Origin: an uncultured Saprospiraceae bacterium
GTDB taxonomy: Bacteria; Bacteroidota; Bacteroidia; Chitinophagales; Saprospiraceae
Assembly: GCA_937942435.1 (NCBI GenBank)
Contig: CALDEM010000016.1
Coordinates: 104,933 to 168,932 of the forward strand
DNA length: 64,000 nt
Reading direction: 5' to 3'
The first letter of the stretch is position 1. Every line of letters starts with the position of its first letter. The notes under the pieces are model-generated. The model was given only the letters and a program-made list of their open reading frames with translations. It was not told where the DNA came from and searched no databases. The position numbers were made by a program, and so were the translations under genes. Of the stretch, positions 35,072-45,015 are shown piece by piece.

Positions 35072-36775
35072 ATGAAGCTCCTCTTCAAAATAACAACACT
35101 CCTTTCGTTTCTTACCATATTATCCACATCGACTACTGCTCAAAATAGACTCGTCGGTGATATAAACGCTACACGCTCAGAAGTCCTTGCTCAAAATGGG
35201 ATGGCAGCAACTGCACAACCTCTTGCAACACAAGTAGCACTCGATATACTAAAGAAGGGAGGTAATGCTATCGATGCTGCTATAGCAGCCAATGCTATGC
35301 TTGGATTAGTCGAACCGGCGAGTTGTGGTATCGGTGGTGATTTGTATGCAATACTATGGGATGCGAAGACTCAAAAACTTTATGGCCTCAATGCAAGCGG
35401 CAGATCCCCTCTGAGTCTTACAGCTGATTACTTTAAAGAAAAAGAGATGGACTATGTGCCTTACACAGGGCCCCTATCTGTATCTGTTCCTGGCTGCGTA
35501 GATGGTTGGGATATGCTCCATAAGCGATTTGGCAGATTAGAAATGAGTGAGATCTTAGCTCCAGCTATCGAGTATGGTAACAAAGGTTTCCCAGTATCCG
35601 AAGTTATAGCAGCGGAGATGATGGTAGGCGCACAAGGTAGAGTTGATAGACCAGGATTTAAGGAAACTTATATGCCTGATGGAAGAACACCAATGAAAGG
35701 AGAGATTTTTAAAAATCACGATCTCTCAGCTACGTATGCTAAGATTGCAACCGGCGGAAAGGATGCTTTTTACAAAGGTGATATAGCACAGATGATCGAT
35801 GACTATATGAAAGAGCATGGAGGATTTCTCACAGTAGAAGATATGGCAAAGCATACTTCAGAATGGATAGACCCTGTTAGTGTAAACTATAGAGGATATG
35901 ATGTATGGGAGCTTCCGCCAAATGGTCAAGGCATAGCGGCTCTTCAAATGCTCAACATACTCGAAGGATATGACATCGCTAAGATGGGATATGGTTCTAC
36001 GGATTATCTACATGTCCTAACTGAAAGTAAAAAACTGGCTTTTGAAGATCGTGCTAAGTACTATGCAGATTCTGACTTTAACGATATCCCAGTAGAGCAA
36101 CTCATCTCTAAGAGATATGCAGATAAGAGAAGAGAGCTGATTGATATGAATCAAGCTGCAAAATATTTTCCAGCTGGAGAAATAGAAAGAGGCAATACTA
36201 CCTATCTCACCGTAGCAGATAAGGATGGCAACATGATATCTCTTATCCAAAGTATCTATGCAGGATTTGGATCAGGAATGTGTCCTCCTGATCTTGGATT
36301 TGTTCTTCAAAATCGAGGAGCGATGTTTAATGTAAAAGATTCTGATCACTTTAATTATTTAGAACCAGGGAAGCGTCCTTTTCATACCATTATACCTGCT
36401 TTCATTACAAAAGATGGTCAACCATACATCAGCTTTGGATTGATGGGTGGAGCGATGCAGCCACAAGGGCATGCACAAGTTGTAACAAACCTTATAGACT
36501 TTGGGATGAACCTACAGGAAGCTGGTGATGCACCTAGAATGAGACACACAGGCTCCAACCAACCAACTGGCAGAGAAAATAAAACAGGTGGTATTCTTAA
36601 TTTAGAAAATGGAATCAATTATGAATCCATACGTCAGTTGGTTATCCGAGGACATAAAGTACAGTTTAATGTAGGCAGCTATGGTGGCTACCAAGCCATC
36701 ATGTGGGACGCTAAAAACAAAGTTTATTACGGTGCTTCAGAATCTCGAAAAGATGGGCAAGCGGCTGGGTACTAA
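35072..36775 (+). CDS. ggt: Gamma-glutamyltransferase
   Basis: Periplasmic self-cleaving Ntn-hydrolase that transfers or hydrolyses the gamma-glutamyl group of glutathione; 567 residues. The ATG at 35072 gives a proper signal peptide (LLFKITTLLSFLTILSTSTTAQ); a longer frame from 34925 overlaps msrB's leader and is not credible. Features: GGNAIDAAIAANAMLGLVEPASCGIGGD near residue 60, the autoprocessing/nucleophile Thr in GNTTYLTVADKDGN (about 375-388) and GLMGGAMQPQGHAQV near 455. Length and order match the family. Confidence 0.95.
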   Translation: MKLLFKITTLLSFLTILSTSTTAQNRLVGDINATRSEVLAQNGMAATAQPLATQVALDILKKGGNAIDAAIAANAMLGLVEPASCGIGGDLYAILWDAKTQKLYGLNASGRSPLSLTADYFKEKEMDYVPYTGPLSVSVPGCVDGWDMLHKRFGRLEMSEILAPAIEYGNKGFPVSEVIAAEMMVGAQGRVDRPGFKETYMPDGRTPMKGEIFKNHDLSATYAKIATGGKDAFYKGDIAQMIDDYMKEHGGFLTVEDMAKHTSEWIDPVSVNYRGYDVWELPPNGQGIAALQMLNILEGYDIAKMGYGSTDYLHVLTESKKLAFEDRAKYYADSDFNDIPVEQLISKRYADKRRELIDMNQAAKYFPAGEIERGNTTYLTVADKDGNMISLIQSIYAGFGSGMCPPDLGFVLQNRGAMFNVKDSDHFNYLEPGKRPFHTIIPAFITKDGQPYISFGLMGGAMQPQGHAQVVTNLIDFGMNLQEAGDAPRMRHTGSNQPTGRENKTGGILNLENGINYESIRQLVIRGHKVQFNVGSYGGYQAIMWDAKNKVYYGASESRKDGQAAGY

Positions 36776-36857
36776 TTTATGTTTTGGAGATGCCTATATA
36801 CTTGTCATCCTTAATCCATAACGCACTTAACAAATCATTAAATTATAATATAGAATC

Positions 36858-37517
36858 ATGAAGAGAATAATTACAAGCCTCATCGCCATCGCTACCCTAG
36901 TATCATGCAACTCGACAGAAAAGAGTCCAGCAGCAGCAACAACTACTGAAAGTGAGACCAAGAAAGTCATCACTAAGGTTGACTTAGTAGATATCAATAC
37001 TGATGAAACGTTAATTGCTACCGCTCTATTAGCTGCACCAGAAGTAAGTCGAGCTGAATGTACCGTAATTGGATACAATATGAAGGGAGAATTTGTCACA
37101 CTTAAGAAAGGTACCAACGAATTTATCTGTTTAGCAGACGATCCTAAGAAAGAAGGGTTTAGTGCGGCTTGTTATCACAAAAATCTCGAACCATTTATGG
37201 CCAGAGGCCGAGCATTGAAGGCTGAGGGTAAAAGTGCTAAGGAGATTTTTGATATTAGAGAGGAGGAAGTAAAAGCAGGTGTATTGGATATGGGTGGAGA
37301 TGGATCAGCGCTACATATCTTATATGGACCCAGTGCTATGTATGATGCAACCAGTGGAAAAGTTGATGAAGCTATTTATCGTTACGTTGTATATATGCCT
37401 TGGGCTACCGCAGCGTCAACAGGACTGCCAGAAAGACCAATCGCTGCAAACCATCCTTGGATCATGAACCCAGGTACACATAGAGCGCACATCATGATTT
37501 CTCCGACTAATGAATAG
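36858..37517 (+). CDS. Conserved lipoprotein of unknown function
   Basis: 219 residues with a lipoprotein signal ending TLVSC (Cys17) and a Thr/Ser/Ala-rich linker to about residue 35. The mature domain has two Cys (in EFICLADD and SAACYHKN) that could form a disulfide, and a terminal block PWIMNPGTHRAHIMI with His residues reminiscent of a metal- or haem-binding site. I do not recognise the family. It is 83 bases after ggt, probably with its own promoter. No enzyme function should be assumed. Confidence 0.78.
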   Translation: MKRIITSLIAIATLVSCNSTEKSPAAATTTESETKKVITKVDLVDINTDETLIATALLAAPEVSRAECTVIGYNMKGEFVTLKKGTNEFICLADDPKKEGFSAACYHKNLEPFMARGRALKAEGKSAKEIFDIREEEVKAGVLDMGGDGSALHILYGPSAMYDATSGKVDEAIYRYVVYMPWATAASTGLPERPIAANHPWIMNPGTHRAHIMISPTNE

Positions 37518-37588
37518 TTGAATCATTTCTTTTTTGAATCAGCTTTATAATGTTGTATATTAATAGTCATCAATAACCAAACGCTAAA

Positions 37589-38044
37589 ATGAAATTCATT
37601 ACAATTCTTATCGCCTTGATTTTCGTTATTCAATCTCAAGAATGTCACGCTCAAGAACTTTCTATGTTTCAGGGTTTCTGGAATATCAAATATTATGAAG
37701 ATGATAATGAGATATCAAAACAAGAGTTTGCAGAGAAAATAAAATCAGATAGTGAATCCAAAGAACTATGGGAAAAGTCTTCATCAAAAATGACTGTAGC
37801 ATACGTTGCATTTGCGGCAGAATTAGGCTTTTTGGCTTGGCAAATTAATAGATCCAGCAATAGAGAGAGTCAAACGGTGCCTCTTTTAGGTGTTTTGGGA
37901 ACCGCCATTGTTGCAATAGGATTTTCCTCATCATCTATGCGCTTAAAAAAAGAAGCAATCTTAAAGTATAATAAAAATCAAGATATAGGTTCGATTAGAT
38001 TTGGGCCTACACATAATGGGTTTGGCTTGGTCGTTAATTTTTAG
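37589..38044 (+). CDS. Hypothetical exported protein
   Basis: 151 residues: an N-terminal signal-like helix (ITILIALIFVIQSQECHAQ), a charged segment (about 35-70), then two hydrophobic stretches (VAYVAFAAELGFLAWQI and LGVLGTAIVAIGFSSS) separated by a short polar loop, and a polar tail. The layout (signal, charged domain, two helices) is common among uncharacterised Bacteroidota membrane proteins. I know no homologue. The frame is complete and codon use looks like its neighbours, so it is probably real. Confidence 0.65.
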   Translation: MKFITILIALIFVIQSQECHAQELSMFQGFWNIKYYEDDNEISKQEFAEKIKSDSESKELWEKSSSKMTVAYVAFAAELGFLAWQINRSSNRESQTVPLLGVLGTAIVAIGFSSSSMRLKKEAILKYNKNQDIGSIRFGPTHNGFGLVVNF

Positions 38045-38137
38045 TTCCGATATAGACTAGCTCTACGAATGGCTTATCGCATTATTAAAGATACAACGAA
38101 GAACCATTGCTGTTTGCAAAATAGACGAATTAGAATT

Positions 38138-39736
38138 ATGGCTATATCGACAAAAGCAATCTATGCAATAGTTCTGTTTCTTTTATGCATTCCTCTATCA
38201 GCACAAGATACCTATGTAAGGAATGAAGCTGCAGATGTTTTAGACTACGTATTTGGCTTAACATTGCATGATGACAACAACGAGATAAAAGGAGAGGCGC
38301 TGATAACAGTAGAGTTTCAAAATAAAAAAGAACCGATTAGATTAGACCTAATAGCCAAGTCTGGCAAATATGGAATGACCGTCACAAGCGTTACCGATAA
38401 TGATCAACCCGTTGATTATTTCTACAATTCTAATGACAATGTGTTGTTACTTCCACCTAATGTTCGGGGATCTAATATCAGAACCTTTAAAATACAATAT
38501 CACGGCATCCCTGAAAGGGGGTTGGTAATCGATACTACCAAGTTTGGTCAACGCTCCTTTTTCGGAGACAACTGGCCCAACTTAGCTCGGCATTGGTTGC
38601 CTTGTGTTGATCATCCTTATGACAAGGCTACTGTTGAATTTAGAATAACAGCGCCTGACCACTATGACGTTGTTGCTACTGGCAAGAAGGTCGAAGAAAG
38701 TAACATAGGAAATGGTCTTAAACTAACCACTTATAAAGAACCGGCACCTGTCCCGATGAAAGTCGTCACCATCGGTGTCACAAAGTTTGCTACTAAACTC
38801 TTAGAAGAGATTGGCGATATAGAAGTATCTGCATGGGTCTACCCCGAGAACAGATTGGATGGATTTTCTGATTATGCAGTCGCCGTAGATGTTATGAATT
38901 ACTTTATAGAAAACATCGGGCCCTATTCTTATGCCAAGCTCGCCAACATGCAAGCCAAAACTCAGTGGGGCGGATTAGAAAATGCTGGAACCATCTCATA
39001 CTTTGAAAACTCAGTAACTGGCAACAAGACTGTTGAAGGCCTGATCGCACATGAGATAGCGCACCAATGGTTTGGAAACTCTGCTACAGAAAACAGTTGG
39101 AACCACGTCTGGCTCAGTGAAGGCTTTGCGACTTACTTTGCCATCCTCTATCAAGAACACGTCTATGGCAATGAGAAAAGAAAAGAAGAACTATTACTTG
39201 ATCGTAACCAAGTCATAGAATACTACAAAAAGAATCCATCGCCTATAGTGGACAACAGCATTAAGGATCCGATGAAAGTACTCAGCACCAACACTTATCA
39301 AAAAGGAAGTTGGGTGCTCAATATGCTCAGACACAAACTGGGAGATGAGGTGTTTTGGAAGGGCATCAGATTATACTACGAGACTTTTCGCAACTCAAAT
39401 GTCATGACAAAAGACTTTAAAAACGTCATGGAAACTGTATCAGGTGTTGACTTAAAATACTTCTTTGATCAATGGATATTTACAAAAGGCTATCCAGAAC
39501 TCATATGGACGTGGGAGTATAAAGAAGGAGCGATTCATATACAAATCGATCAGGACCAAGATCATCATATCTATACTTTCCCTTTAGATATAGGAGTAAG
39601 TAGCGGCACAGATCTTAAGACAGAAACCATAATGATAGATGGCAAATCTAGTTATTTCATAATTGATGTGCAAAGCAAACCCGATAAGGTAATTTTAGAT
39701 CCTGAAACATGGCTTCTTTTTGATATTAAAGAATAG
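38138..39736 (+). CDS. M1-family aminopeptidase, secreted
   Basis: Zinc aminopeptidase of 532 residues from the ATG at 38138, which directly starts a signal peptide (ISTKAIYAIVLFLLCIPLSAQ); the longer frame from 38069 lacks signal character. Motifs are the GAMEN-like GGLENAG (about 285-291), the zinc site HEIAHQWFGN (HExxH) and the third ligand in WLSEGFATYF 18 residues on. It lacks the ERAP-type C-terminal helical domain and matches the shorter bacterial M1 proteins. It is distinct from the M1 peptidase at 17985-19946, which is larger and lacks a clear GAMEN motif. Confidence 0.93.
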   Translation: MAISTKAIYAIVLFLLCIPLSAQDTYVRNEAADVLDYVFGLTLHDDNNEIKGEALITVEFQNKKEPIRLDLIAKSGKYGMTVTSVTDNDQPVDYFYNSNDNVLLLPPNVRGSNIRTFKIQYHGIPERGLVIDTTKFGQRSFFGDNWPNLARHWLPCVDHPYDKATVEFRITAPDHYDVVATGKKVEESNIGNGLKLTTYKEPAPVPMKVVTIGVTKFATKLLEEIGDIEVSAWVYPENRLDGFSDYAVAVDVMNYFIENIGPYSYAKLANMQAKTQWGGLENAGTISYFENSVTGNKTVEGLIAHEIAHQWFGNSATENSWNHVWLSEGFATYFAILYQEHVYGNEKRKEELLLDRNQVIEYYKKNPSPIVDNSIKDPMKVLSTNTYQKGSWVLNMLRHKLGDEVFWKGIRLYYETFRNSNVMTKDFKNVMETVSGVDLKYFFDQWIFTKGYPELIWTWEYKEGAIHIQIDQDQDHHIYTFPLDIGVSSGTDLKTETIMIDGKSSYFIIDVQSKPDKVILDPETWLLFDIKE

Positions 39737-39765
39737 TAAATTACCAATCAAAACATTCTGAATCA

Positions 39766-39972
39766 TTGAATTTTAGAATTATCTATCAATATTTACTTAG
39801 GCCCATTCTATTATTGCTTTTAGGGTCTTTTCTGCTGGATTATATATTTGGCAATTCACGCCCGATTATAATTAACATAAGAAACTCAATTGTACTTGGT
39901 CTCGTTTATGGAGTCATCTGCTACGCCTGGGCACATTATAAGAAAAGAAAGCAAAGCAAAGATCAATTATGA
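39766..39972 (+). CDS. Small two-helix membrane protein
   Basis: 68 residues beginning at TTG (39766); no ATG is available in frame. Two hydrophobic stretches (LRPILLLLLGSFLLDYIFG and SIVLGLVYGVICYAWAHY) are followed by a Lys/Arg-rich C-terminus (KKRKQSKDQ), giving a likely hairpin with a cytoplasmic tail. No family recognised. It lies 29 bases after the M1 peptidase stop and is convergent with the FG-GAP gene at 39998. Membrane-like composition supports it, but the TTG start and short length keep confidence moderate. Confidence 0.5.
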   Translation: MNFRIIYQYLLRPILLLLLGSFLLDYIFGNSRPIIINIRNSIVLGLVYGVICYAWAHYKKRKQSKDQL

Positions 39973-39997
39973 AGCACCTTCTTAGATCAAGAATAAA

Positions 39998-42900
39998 TCA
40001 ATTATTGCTTACAACCCTTTTTACTTCAAATACTGCAGGGTAATCATTGTTCTGCATAACAATGATATGGTGATAACCATCAAAAGTCACAATCTCAATA
40101 TCTCTATTGTCATTTGGGACATACCATCCAGAAGAAACTGATGAAACAGAATTATAATTATAGTTTTCATCAGCTAATAGCAAAACTCCATTAGAAGCAT
40201 CATGTCGTCCACCATTGCTTTCTGCTCTATAGTCATTGCCGGCAATTACAATATCTAATCGTCCATCGTTATTTATATCTTCAACTACGATATCTTGGAC
40301 TGGTGATACTTGACAGTCATTAGGCAATGGTTCAATAGACCACCCTGCAGTGCCGTTATTTCTAATGACCACAGATAGGAGCAGTTCTGCTTTAAGTGTT
40401 TTGTCTGTTCCAACTAGTTCTTCAAAGTTGGCTGACGCAAAGTCACTGTATGATTGATACTTATTCTTTAGATGTGGCAGTTGTCCCATGACATTATCTC
40501 TCGAGTGAATCGGATAACTTACAACATCACCTGCCTTGTTATTTTGATATTTCCCTATTAGTGGATCTACACTTCCATTGTTATCTATGTCAGCGGCGCT
40601 GAGCAACAGAGGGTTTTGTATTGAGGCAGAAAGCATTGTGTTGCTTCCTAAATTGCCGACAACCAAGTCTTGATCTCCATCTTCATCTAAGTCCGCAGAT
40701 GTGATGTAAGTCCAAAGACCGTGCGTGTTCTCTATAACATATGGATCAACACTTAACTCACCATTATCATTATAATAAATGGTGATCGGCATCCATTCGC
40801 CAACTAATACCAAGTCATCCCAGCCATCATTGTTAACATCTGACCAAACAGCAGAAGTAACCAGATCATCTGTCATTAACCCTTCTACGGCATGTGCTTT
40901 AAAAACACCCTTGGCGTTCTTAAACAGTACTGACTTGGTTGACTGTGGATAACTACCAGGCACACTGCTACTACCAATGAAAATGTCTACGTAGCCATCC
41001 TTATCGTAGTCATTAGGAGCAACTGTACCTGCGTTGTTAGTACTCAGGTTATCAAACTTCTCGTCGCGGTAAAACAACTGATCATCACCTTGTAGATAGA
41101 TCCTATCACTTAAGCGATGATCTCCACTTAAAAACTCTGCCCCACCACTTAAGACAAATAAATCTTGATCACCATCATTATCTATGTCACTAAAAAATGC
41201 ATCTATATCATCAGCAAAATCATCTTTTATAACTTGATGTAAGACATACTCCGCGTTTTCAATTATATATATCGCGCTACTATCATTATAAGCACCACCA
41301 ACATACAGATAGCTACTTCCTGTCTTTTCATCTATGATTGATGACGTAACACAAGCCCCTCTAAAGGATTGTTGAGTAAGTAATAGAGGTTGCTTATCAA
41401 AATCTACAAAATCGTTTTCGCTATGTTTTTTAAGTATTACATCGTCTTTACGTACAAACAAATATTCTTTTTCAAGATCAGGCTCTTCGTTCTTTGGTGC
41501 GCTATTCTTATAGTCAACTAAAGCAACTTGATTGGTTACAACATCAGTAAGAAAGGAGACTCGTGATTCTGCTGATTGTAGTCGTGGCCATGTAACCATC
41601 ACACTATCTATTAAAGCTTCTTGCCCGACTCCAAAATGAAGGATAGGATCCACAGAAGACAGATAGCCCCTTGTTGGGTTGTTGTATAATCTCTGCTTCT
41701 TTCCTTGACTCCAGATTTCAATTACAGCTCCTATACCTTTTGGATTATCAATAGATCCTTTTAGCTTGATTCTCAAATAATTGTTATCACCAATATTGTT
41801 TTTCATAATATAGGCTGGAGCGTTGATGTTATTGGTGACAATATCCAAGCGTCCATCAAGGTCCAAGTCTACATAGACGGCACCATTGGATATCGATTTC
41901 TCAGAACCTATCCAAGCATGACTTACATCCTCAAACTGAAAGCTACCTGTATTTCTATATAGGTAATTAGGCATTCTAATTTCAGTCATTTTCTTTATTG
42001 CTTCTAACTGCCTCTTTTTAATTAGATCCATACCACCAAAGGCAGATGATTGTCTTGTATAACTTATAAAATCCAAATCAGTAATATCTTTGCCGTAACC
42101 ATTGGTTATGTACAAGTCTTTCTTCCCATCATTGTCATAATCTGCCAGAAGAGGCGCCCAACTCCAGTCTGTTTTATAAATCCCTGACATATAGCCAATC
42201 TCGCTCATCGCATGCATTTCGTTATTTATATAACCGTTATTTCTTTGGAGCGTATTTCTAACATACTGAGAGACATAACCTTCTCTTAACATCATGCGAT
42301 ACTTATTGTAATTCATGACACCGATCATAGTTTTTTGCCTTTCGTGATAATCCGGTAGCATATCAAGTACCACAATATCAGATAGGCCATCATCATTTAA
42401 GTCTGCAACGTCAACTCCCATAGCGTTATAGCTCTGATGCTTTAAGATCGAAGCACTTTTTTCTTCAAAGCTTCCATCTCCTTTATTCATATATAGATCA
42501 TCATCTGATATAAAATCATTGGACACATATATATCAGGTAGTCCATCATTGTTAAAGTCATCTACTGCCACGCCCAACCCATACCCTCTTTCACTGATGC
42601 CACTTTCTTCACTTACATTGACATAGACAGGATGACCCTTGATCGAATCATAGTCGTTACGTAACAAATGATCCATAGATCTTGGATCTGCATATCTCTT
42701 TGGGTATGGCGCATTTTTGTCTTTTTTATCAATTACATTATGCAATAAAAATGCATCCAAGTCTCCATCTAAGTCATAATCCAAAAATGCTGTCTGTTGC
42801 GTATACAAACCATCGTTGAGACCATAATCTTTTGCTTGTTCTACAAACTTCACTACTCCATTATCATCCAGCCCCTCATTGATATAAAGCAGATTGTCAC

Positions 42901-43324
42901 AATCATCGATACAATTAAGACCACCCACACTTACGTAAATATCATCTAACCCATCAGCATTGATATCGACGATAGAAAGTCCAGTCAACCATCCTGATGA
43001 AACTATATCTCCAGCCGAGGTTATATCTTTAAACTTAAAACCTCCTTGATTAAGATAGATTTTCAATCCTTTCTGGTTACCTGAGAAAACCAAGTCAGGA
43101 AGCTCATCATTGTTAAAATCACCAACACCTACGCCACCACCATTATACAAATAATGAAAGTCTAGTATGTTCAATGATTCGCTTTCGATTATTTCATTTA
43201 CAAAAGTGACACCTGTATCAGTCGGGGTGAGGAGCTGAAAATACTCATCTGACTCAGAACAGCTCCATATCATGCAGGCAAGCAGGGAGAGCGAGAGCGA
43301 TTTTATGGGAGTATTTATTCTCAT
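39998..43324 (-). CDS. FG-GAP/VCBS-repeat lipoprotein with ASPIC/UnbV domain (CRTAC1-like)
   Basis: 1108-residue surface lipoprotein; signal ends MIWSC (Cys22). The body consists of repeated FG-GAP/VCBS units with calcium-loop-type motifs such as DFNNDELPDL, DINADGLDDI, DLNDDGLSDI and DIDNDGDQDL, forming a predicted seven-bladed beta-propeller, then an ASPIC/UnbV domain (about 525-580, near GAVIEIWSQGKKQRLY), then a second propeller-like set of repeats. Proteins of this type often accompany SusC/SusD pairs in Saprospirales and related bacteria and are thought to bind glycans or surface ligands. It is separated from susD by a terminator-like hairpin. Confidence 0.9.
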   Translation of the reverse strand: MRINTPIKSLSLSLLACMIWSCSESDEYFQLLTPTDTGVTFVNEIIESESLNILDFHYLYNGGGVGVGDFNNDELPDLVFSGNQKGLKIYLNQGGFKFKDITSAGDIVSSGWLTGLSIVDINADGLDDIYVSVGGLNCIDDCDNLLYINEGLDDNGVVKFVEQAKDYGLNDGLYTQQTAFLDYDLDGDLDAFLLHNVIDKKDKNAPYPKRYADPRSMDHLLRNDYDSIKGHPVYVNVSEESGISERGYGLGVAVDDFNNDGLPDIYVSNDFISDDDLYMNKGDGSFEEKSASILKHQSYNAMGVDVADLNDDGLSDIVVLDMLPDYHERQKTMIGVMNYNKYRMMLREGYVSQYVRNTLQRNNGYINNEMHAMSEIGYMSGIYKTDWSWAPLLADYDNDGKKDLYITNGYGKDITDLDFISYTRQSSAFGGMDLIKKRQLEAIKKMTEIRMPNYLYRNTGSFQFEDVSHAWIGSEKSISNGAVYVDLDLDGRLDIVTNNINAPAYIMKNNIGDNNYLRIKLKGSIDNPKGIGAVIEIWSQGKKQRLYNNPTRGYLSSVDPILHFGVGQEALIDSVMVTWPRLQSAESRVSFLTDVVTNQVALVDYKNSAPKNEEPDLEKEYLFVRKDDVILKKHSENDFVDFDKQPLLLTQQSFRGACVTSSIIDEKTGSSYLYVGGAYNDSSAIYIIENAEYVLHQVIKDDFADDIDAFFSDIDNDGDQDLFVLSGGAEFLSGDHRLSDRIYLQGDDQLFYRDEKFDNLSTNNAGTVAPNDYDKDGYVDIFIGSSSVPGSYPQSTKSVLFKNAKGVFKAHAVEGLMTDDLVTSAVWSDVNNDGWDDLVLVGEWMPITIYYNDNGELSVDPYVIENTHGLWTYITSADLDEDGDQDLVVGNLGSNTMLSASIQNPLLLSAADIDNNGSVDPLIGKYQNNKAGDVVSYPIHSRDNVMGQLPHLKNKYQSYSDFASANFEELVGTDKTLKAELLLSVVIRNNGTAGWSIEPLPNDCQVSPVQDIVVEDINNDGRLDIVIAGNDYRAESNGGRHDASNGVLLLADENYNYNSVSSVSSGWYVPNDNRDIEIVTFDGYHHIIVMQNNDYPAVFEVKRVVSNN

Positions 43325-43360
43325 ATAGAGATTGGACTAATTATATAACGTACCAAGATA

Positions 43361-43392
43361 AAAAAAGCCCTCACTCTTCATGAAGAGTGAGG
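43361..43392 (-). terminator. Strong intrinsic terminator between susD and the FG-GAP gene
   Basis: CCTCACTCTTCA (43369-43380) and TGAAGAGTGAGG (43381-43392) form a 12-bp perfect inverted repeat; real loop closure would use four central bases. In minus-strand orientation the second arm is followed by GCTTTTTT (43361-43368), the classic stem plus T-run. It lies 34 bases after the susD stop and 37 before the FG-GAP start, so it can limit read-through, as in partial-termination glycan operons. Confidence 0.9.
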
Positions 43393-43425
43393 ACGTCGTC
43401 GTAATTAAAAAACTATCTGAATCTT

Positions 43426-44982
43426 TTAGTAACCTGGATTTTGTCTCAGGTTTGGATTAGAAGCTAACTCTCCTTGAGGTATCCAAACTAACTCATGCTT
43501 TCCTGATTGGAATACCCCACCACTTAAGGACTTAGGGTGATCTCCATGTAAGCTCGAAGCACCGAGATAGTCATCTGCAAGTCCCCATCGTACGAGGTCA
43601 AAAAACCTGTGTCCTTCTCCTGTCAACTCCATCACTCGCTCATCTATAATCGCTTGTGACATCTCTGCTTGCGACAAACCAGTTTTAGGATCGATCTGTG
43701 CACGACTTCTGACTTGGTTTAAGAAGTCTTCAGCCTCTCCAGTTTTACCTTGATTATTAAGCGCCTCAGCCATCATTAACAAGACATCAGAATATCTCAA
43801 TATTCTCCAGTTGTTACCCACGTTGGTTCCTAGCACATCTACTCCGCCTCTCTCGCCTACATCAAAACCGGCATACTTTACTGTGTAGATTGCATCCATG
43901 CCTTCAGTATTGGCAAGAGCTATCTCGCCAGCAAAATCTTCTGTAAATGGTATATTACCATAACCTGTTGCACCTGGGTAATCAAAAACGATCGTCTCAT
44001 TTCTTCTTACTTCATCACCATTAGCCTCAAACAAATCTCTCACCCAAGAATTAACATAGTGAGACTGATCTGGCGACTTTAATGGTGGAGCATAGTCAAT
44101 ATGAAAAGTCCCCAAGGTACCTACTCCAGGGACATCAACTCCCCATGAGAAAGACTCCAAACCCAAGTATTGTAATTCGAATAATGATTCGCTGTTATTC
44201 TCATTAGTAAAACCAAAGTTCTCGCCGTATTGTGATGCCGGTAGAAGACTATAAGTATTGCTATTGATTACGCGTCTAAAAGATGCTTCAGCATCCGCCC
44301 ATCGACCCGTATACAATTCTGCCTTTCCTTTCATACCAGCGGCAGCACCACTGGTAGCACGGCCTAGATCATCACCGGTCCATGAAGATGGCAGGAGACC
44401 TTCGGCTGCAGAAAAGTCAGCTATAATCTGACTCCAGACTTGATCAGGTGTTGCTTGATCTGGAAAGAAATCTTCTGATCCTTGTGCAGTAGTTGTTACC
44501 AAAGGTACATTGCCAAATAGATTAACAAGATAGAAATAAGATAGCCCTCTCATAAAGTGAGCTTGACCTGTAAATCCATCACGTTGGACCTGATTAGGCA
44601 CATTCTCAGCATTTACATTTTCTAATATGGCATTAGCTCTAAAGATCGCTTTATAAGGTTCTTGAAAAACCTCAGTTGCCCATCTCGCTACACCAGCCTC
44701 TCCCTGAAAAGTAGACATAGAAGTGTTTGTACCAAAAGGTCTGATGTTAAATACATCCGATCTTAAAATCGCTCCTGTATGTATGATCCGTCCCCAGAAA
44801 AATGTATTAGAGATGGGGTGATACATACCATTAACTGCTAACTCTGCGTCAGCCGCATTAGACCAAAAGTTACCTGTCGAAACGGCGTTTGTATTAACTT
44901 GATCTAATAGATTATCTGTACAACTTAGTGGTATCATTAAAATACCCACCAAAGTCAAAATTATTGATTGCTTAAACTTCAT
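43426..44982 (-). CDS. SusD/RagB-family glycan-binding lipoprotein
   Basis: 518-residue outer-membrane lipoprotein that closes the SusC channel and captures glycans. The signal ends MIPLSC (Cys21). The N-terminal SusD-like TPR region includes AELAVNGMYHPIS near residue 47 and RANAILENVNAENV near 112; the C-terminal RagB region includes WRILRYSDVLLMMAEALNN near 388, ERVMELTGEGHRFFDLVRWG near 455 and the usual NPNLRQNPGY ending. It starts 33 bases after susC, forming the standard pair. Confidence 0.97.
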   Translation of the reverse strand: MKFKQSIILTLVGILMIPLSCTDNLLDQVNTNAVSTGNFWSNAADAELAVNGMYHPISNTFFWGRIIHTGAILRSDVFNIRPFGTNTSMSTFQGEAGVARWATEVFQEPYKAIFRANAILENVNAENVPNQVQRDGFTGQAHFMRGLSYFYLVNLFGNVPLVTTTAQGSEDFFPDQATPDQVWSQIIADFSAAEGLLPSSWTGDDLGRATSGAAAGMKGKAELYTGRWADAEASFRRVINSNTYSLLPASQYGENFGFTNENNSESLFELQYLGLESFSWGVDVPGVGTLGTFHIDYAPPLKSPDQSHYVNSWVRDLFEANGDEVRRNETIVFDYPGATGYGNIPFTEDFAGEIALANTEGMDAIYTVKYAGFDVGERGGVDVLGTNVGNNWRILRYSDVLLMMAEALNNQGKTGEAEDFLNQVRSRAQIDPKTGLSQAEMSQAIIDERVMELTGEGHRFFDLVRWGLADDYLGASSLHGDHPKSLSGGVFQSGKHELVWIPQGELASNPNLRQNPGY

Positions 44983-45015
44983 ATCATTTTAATTTTTTAT
45001 TAATTCAATGATTGA

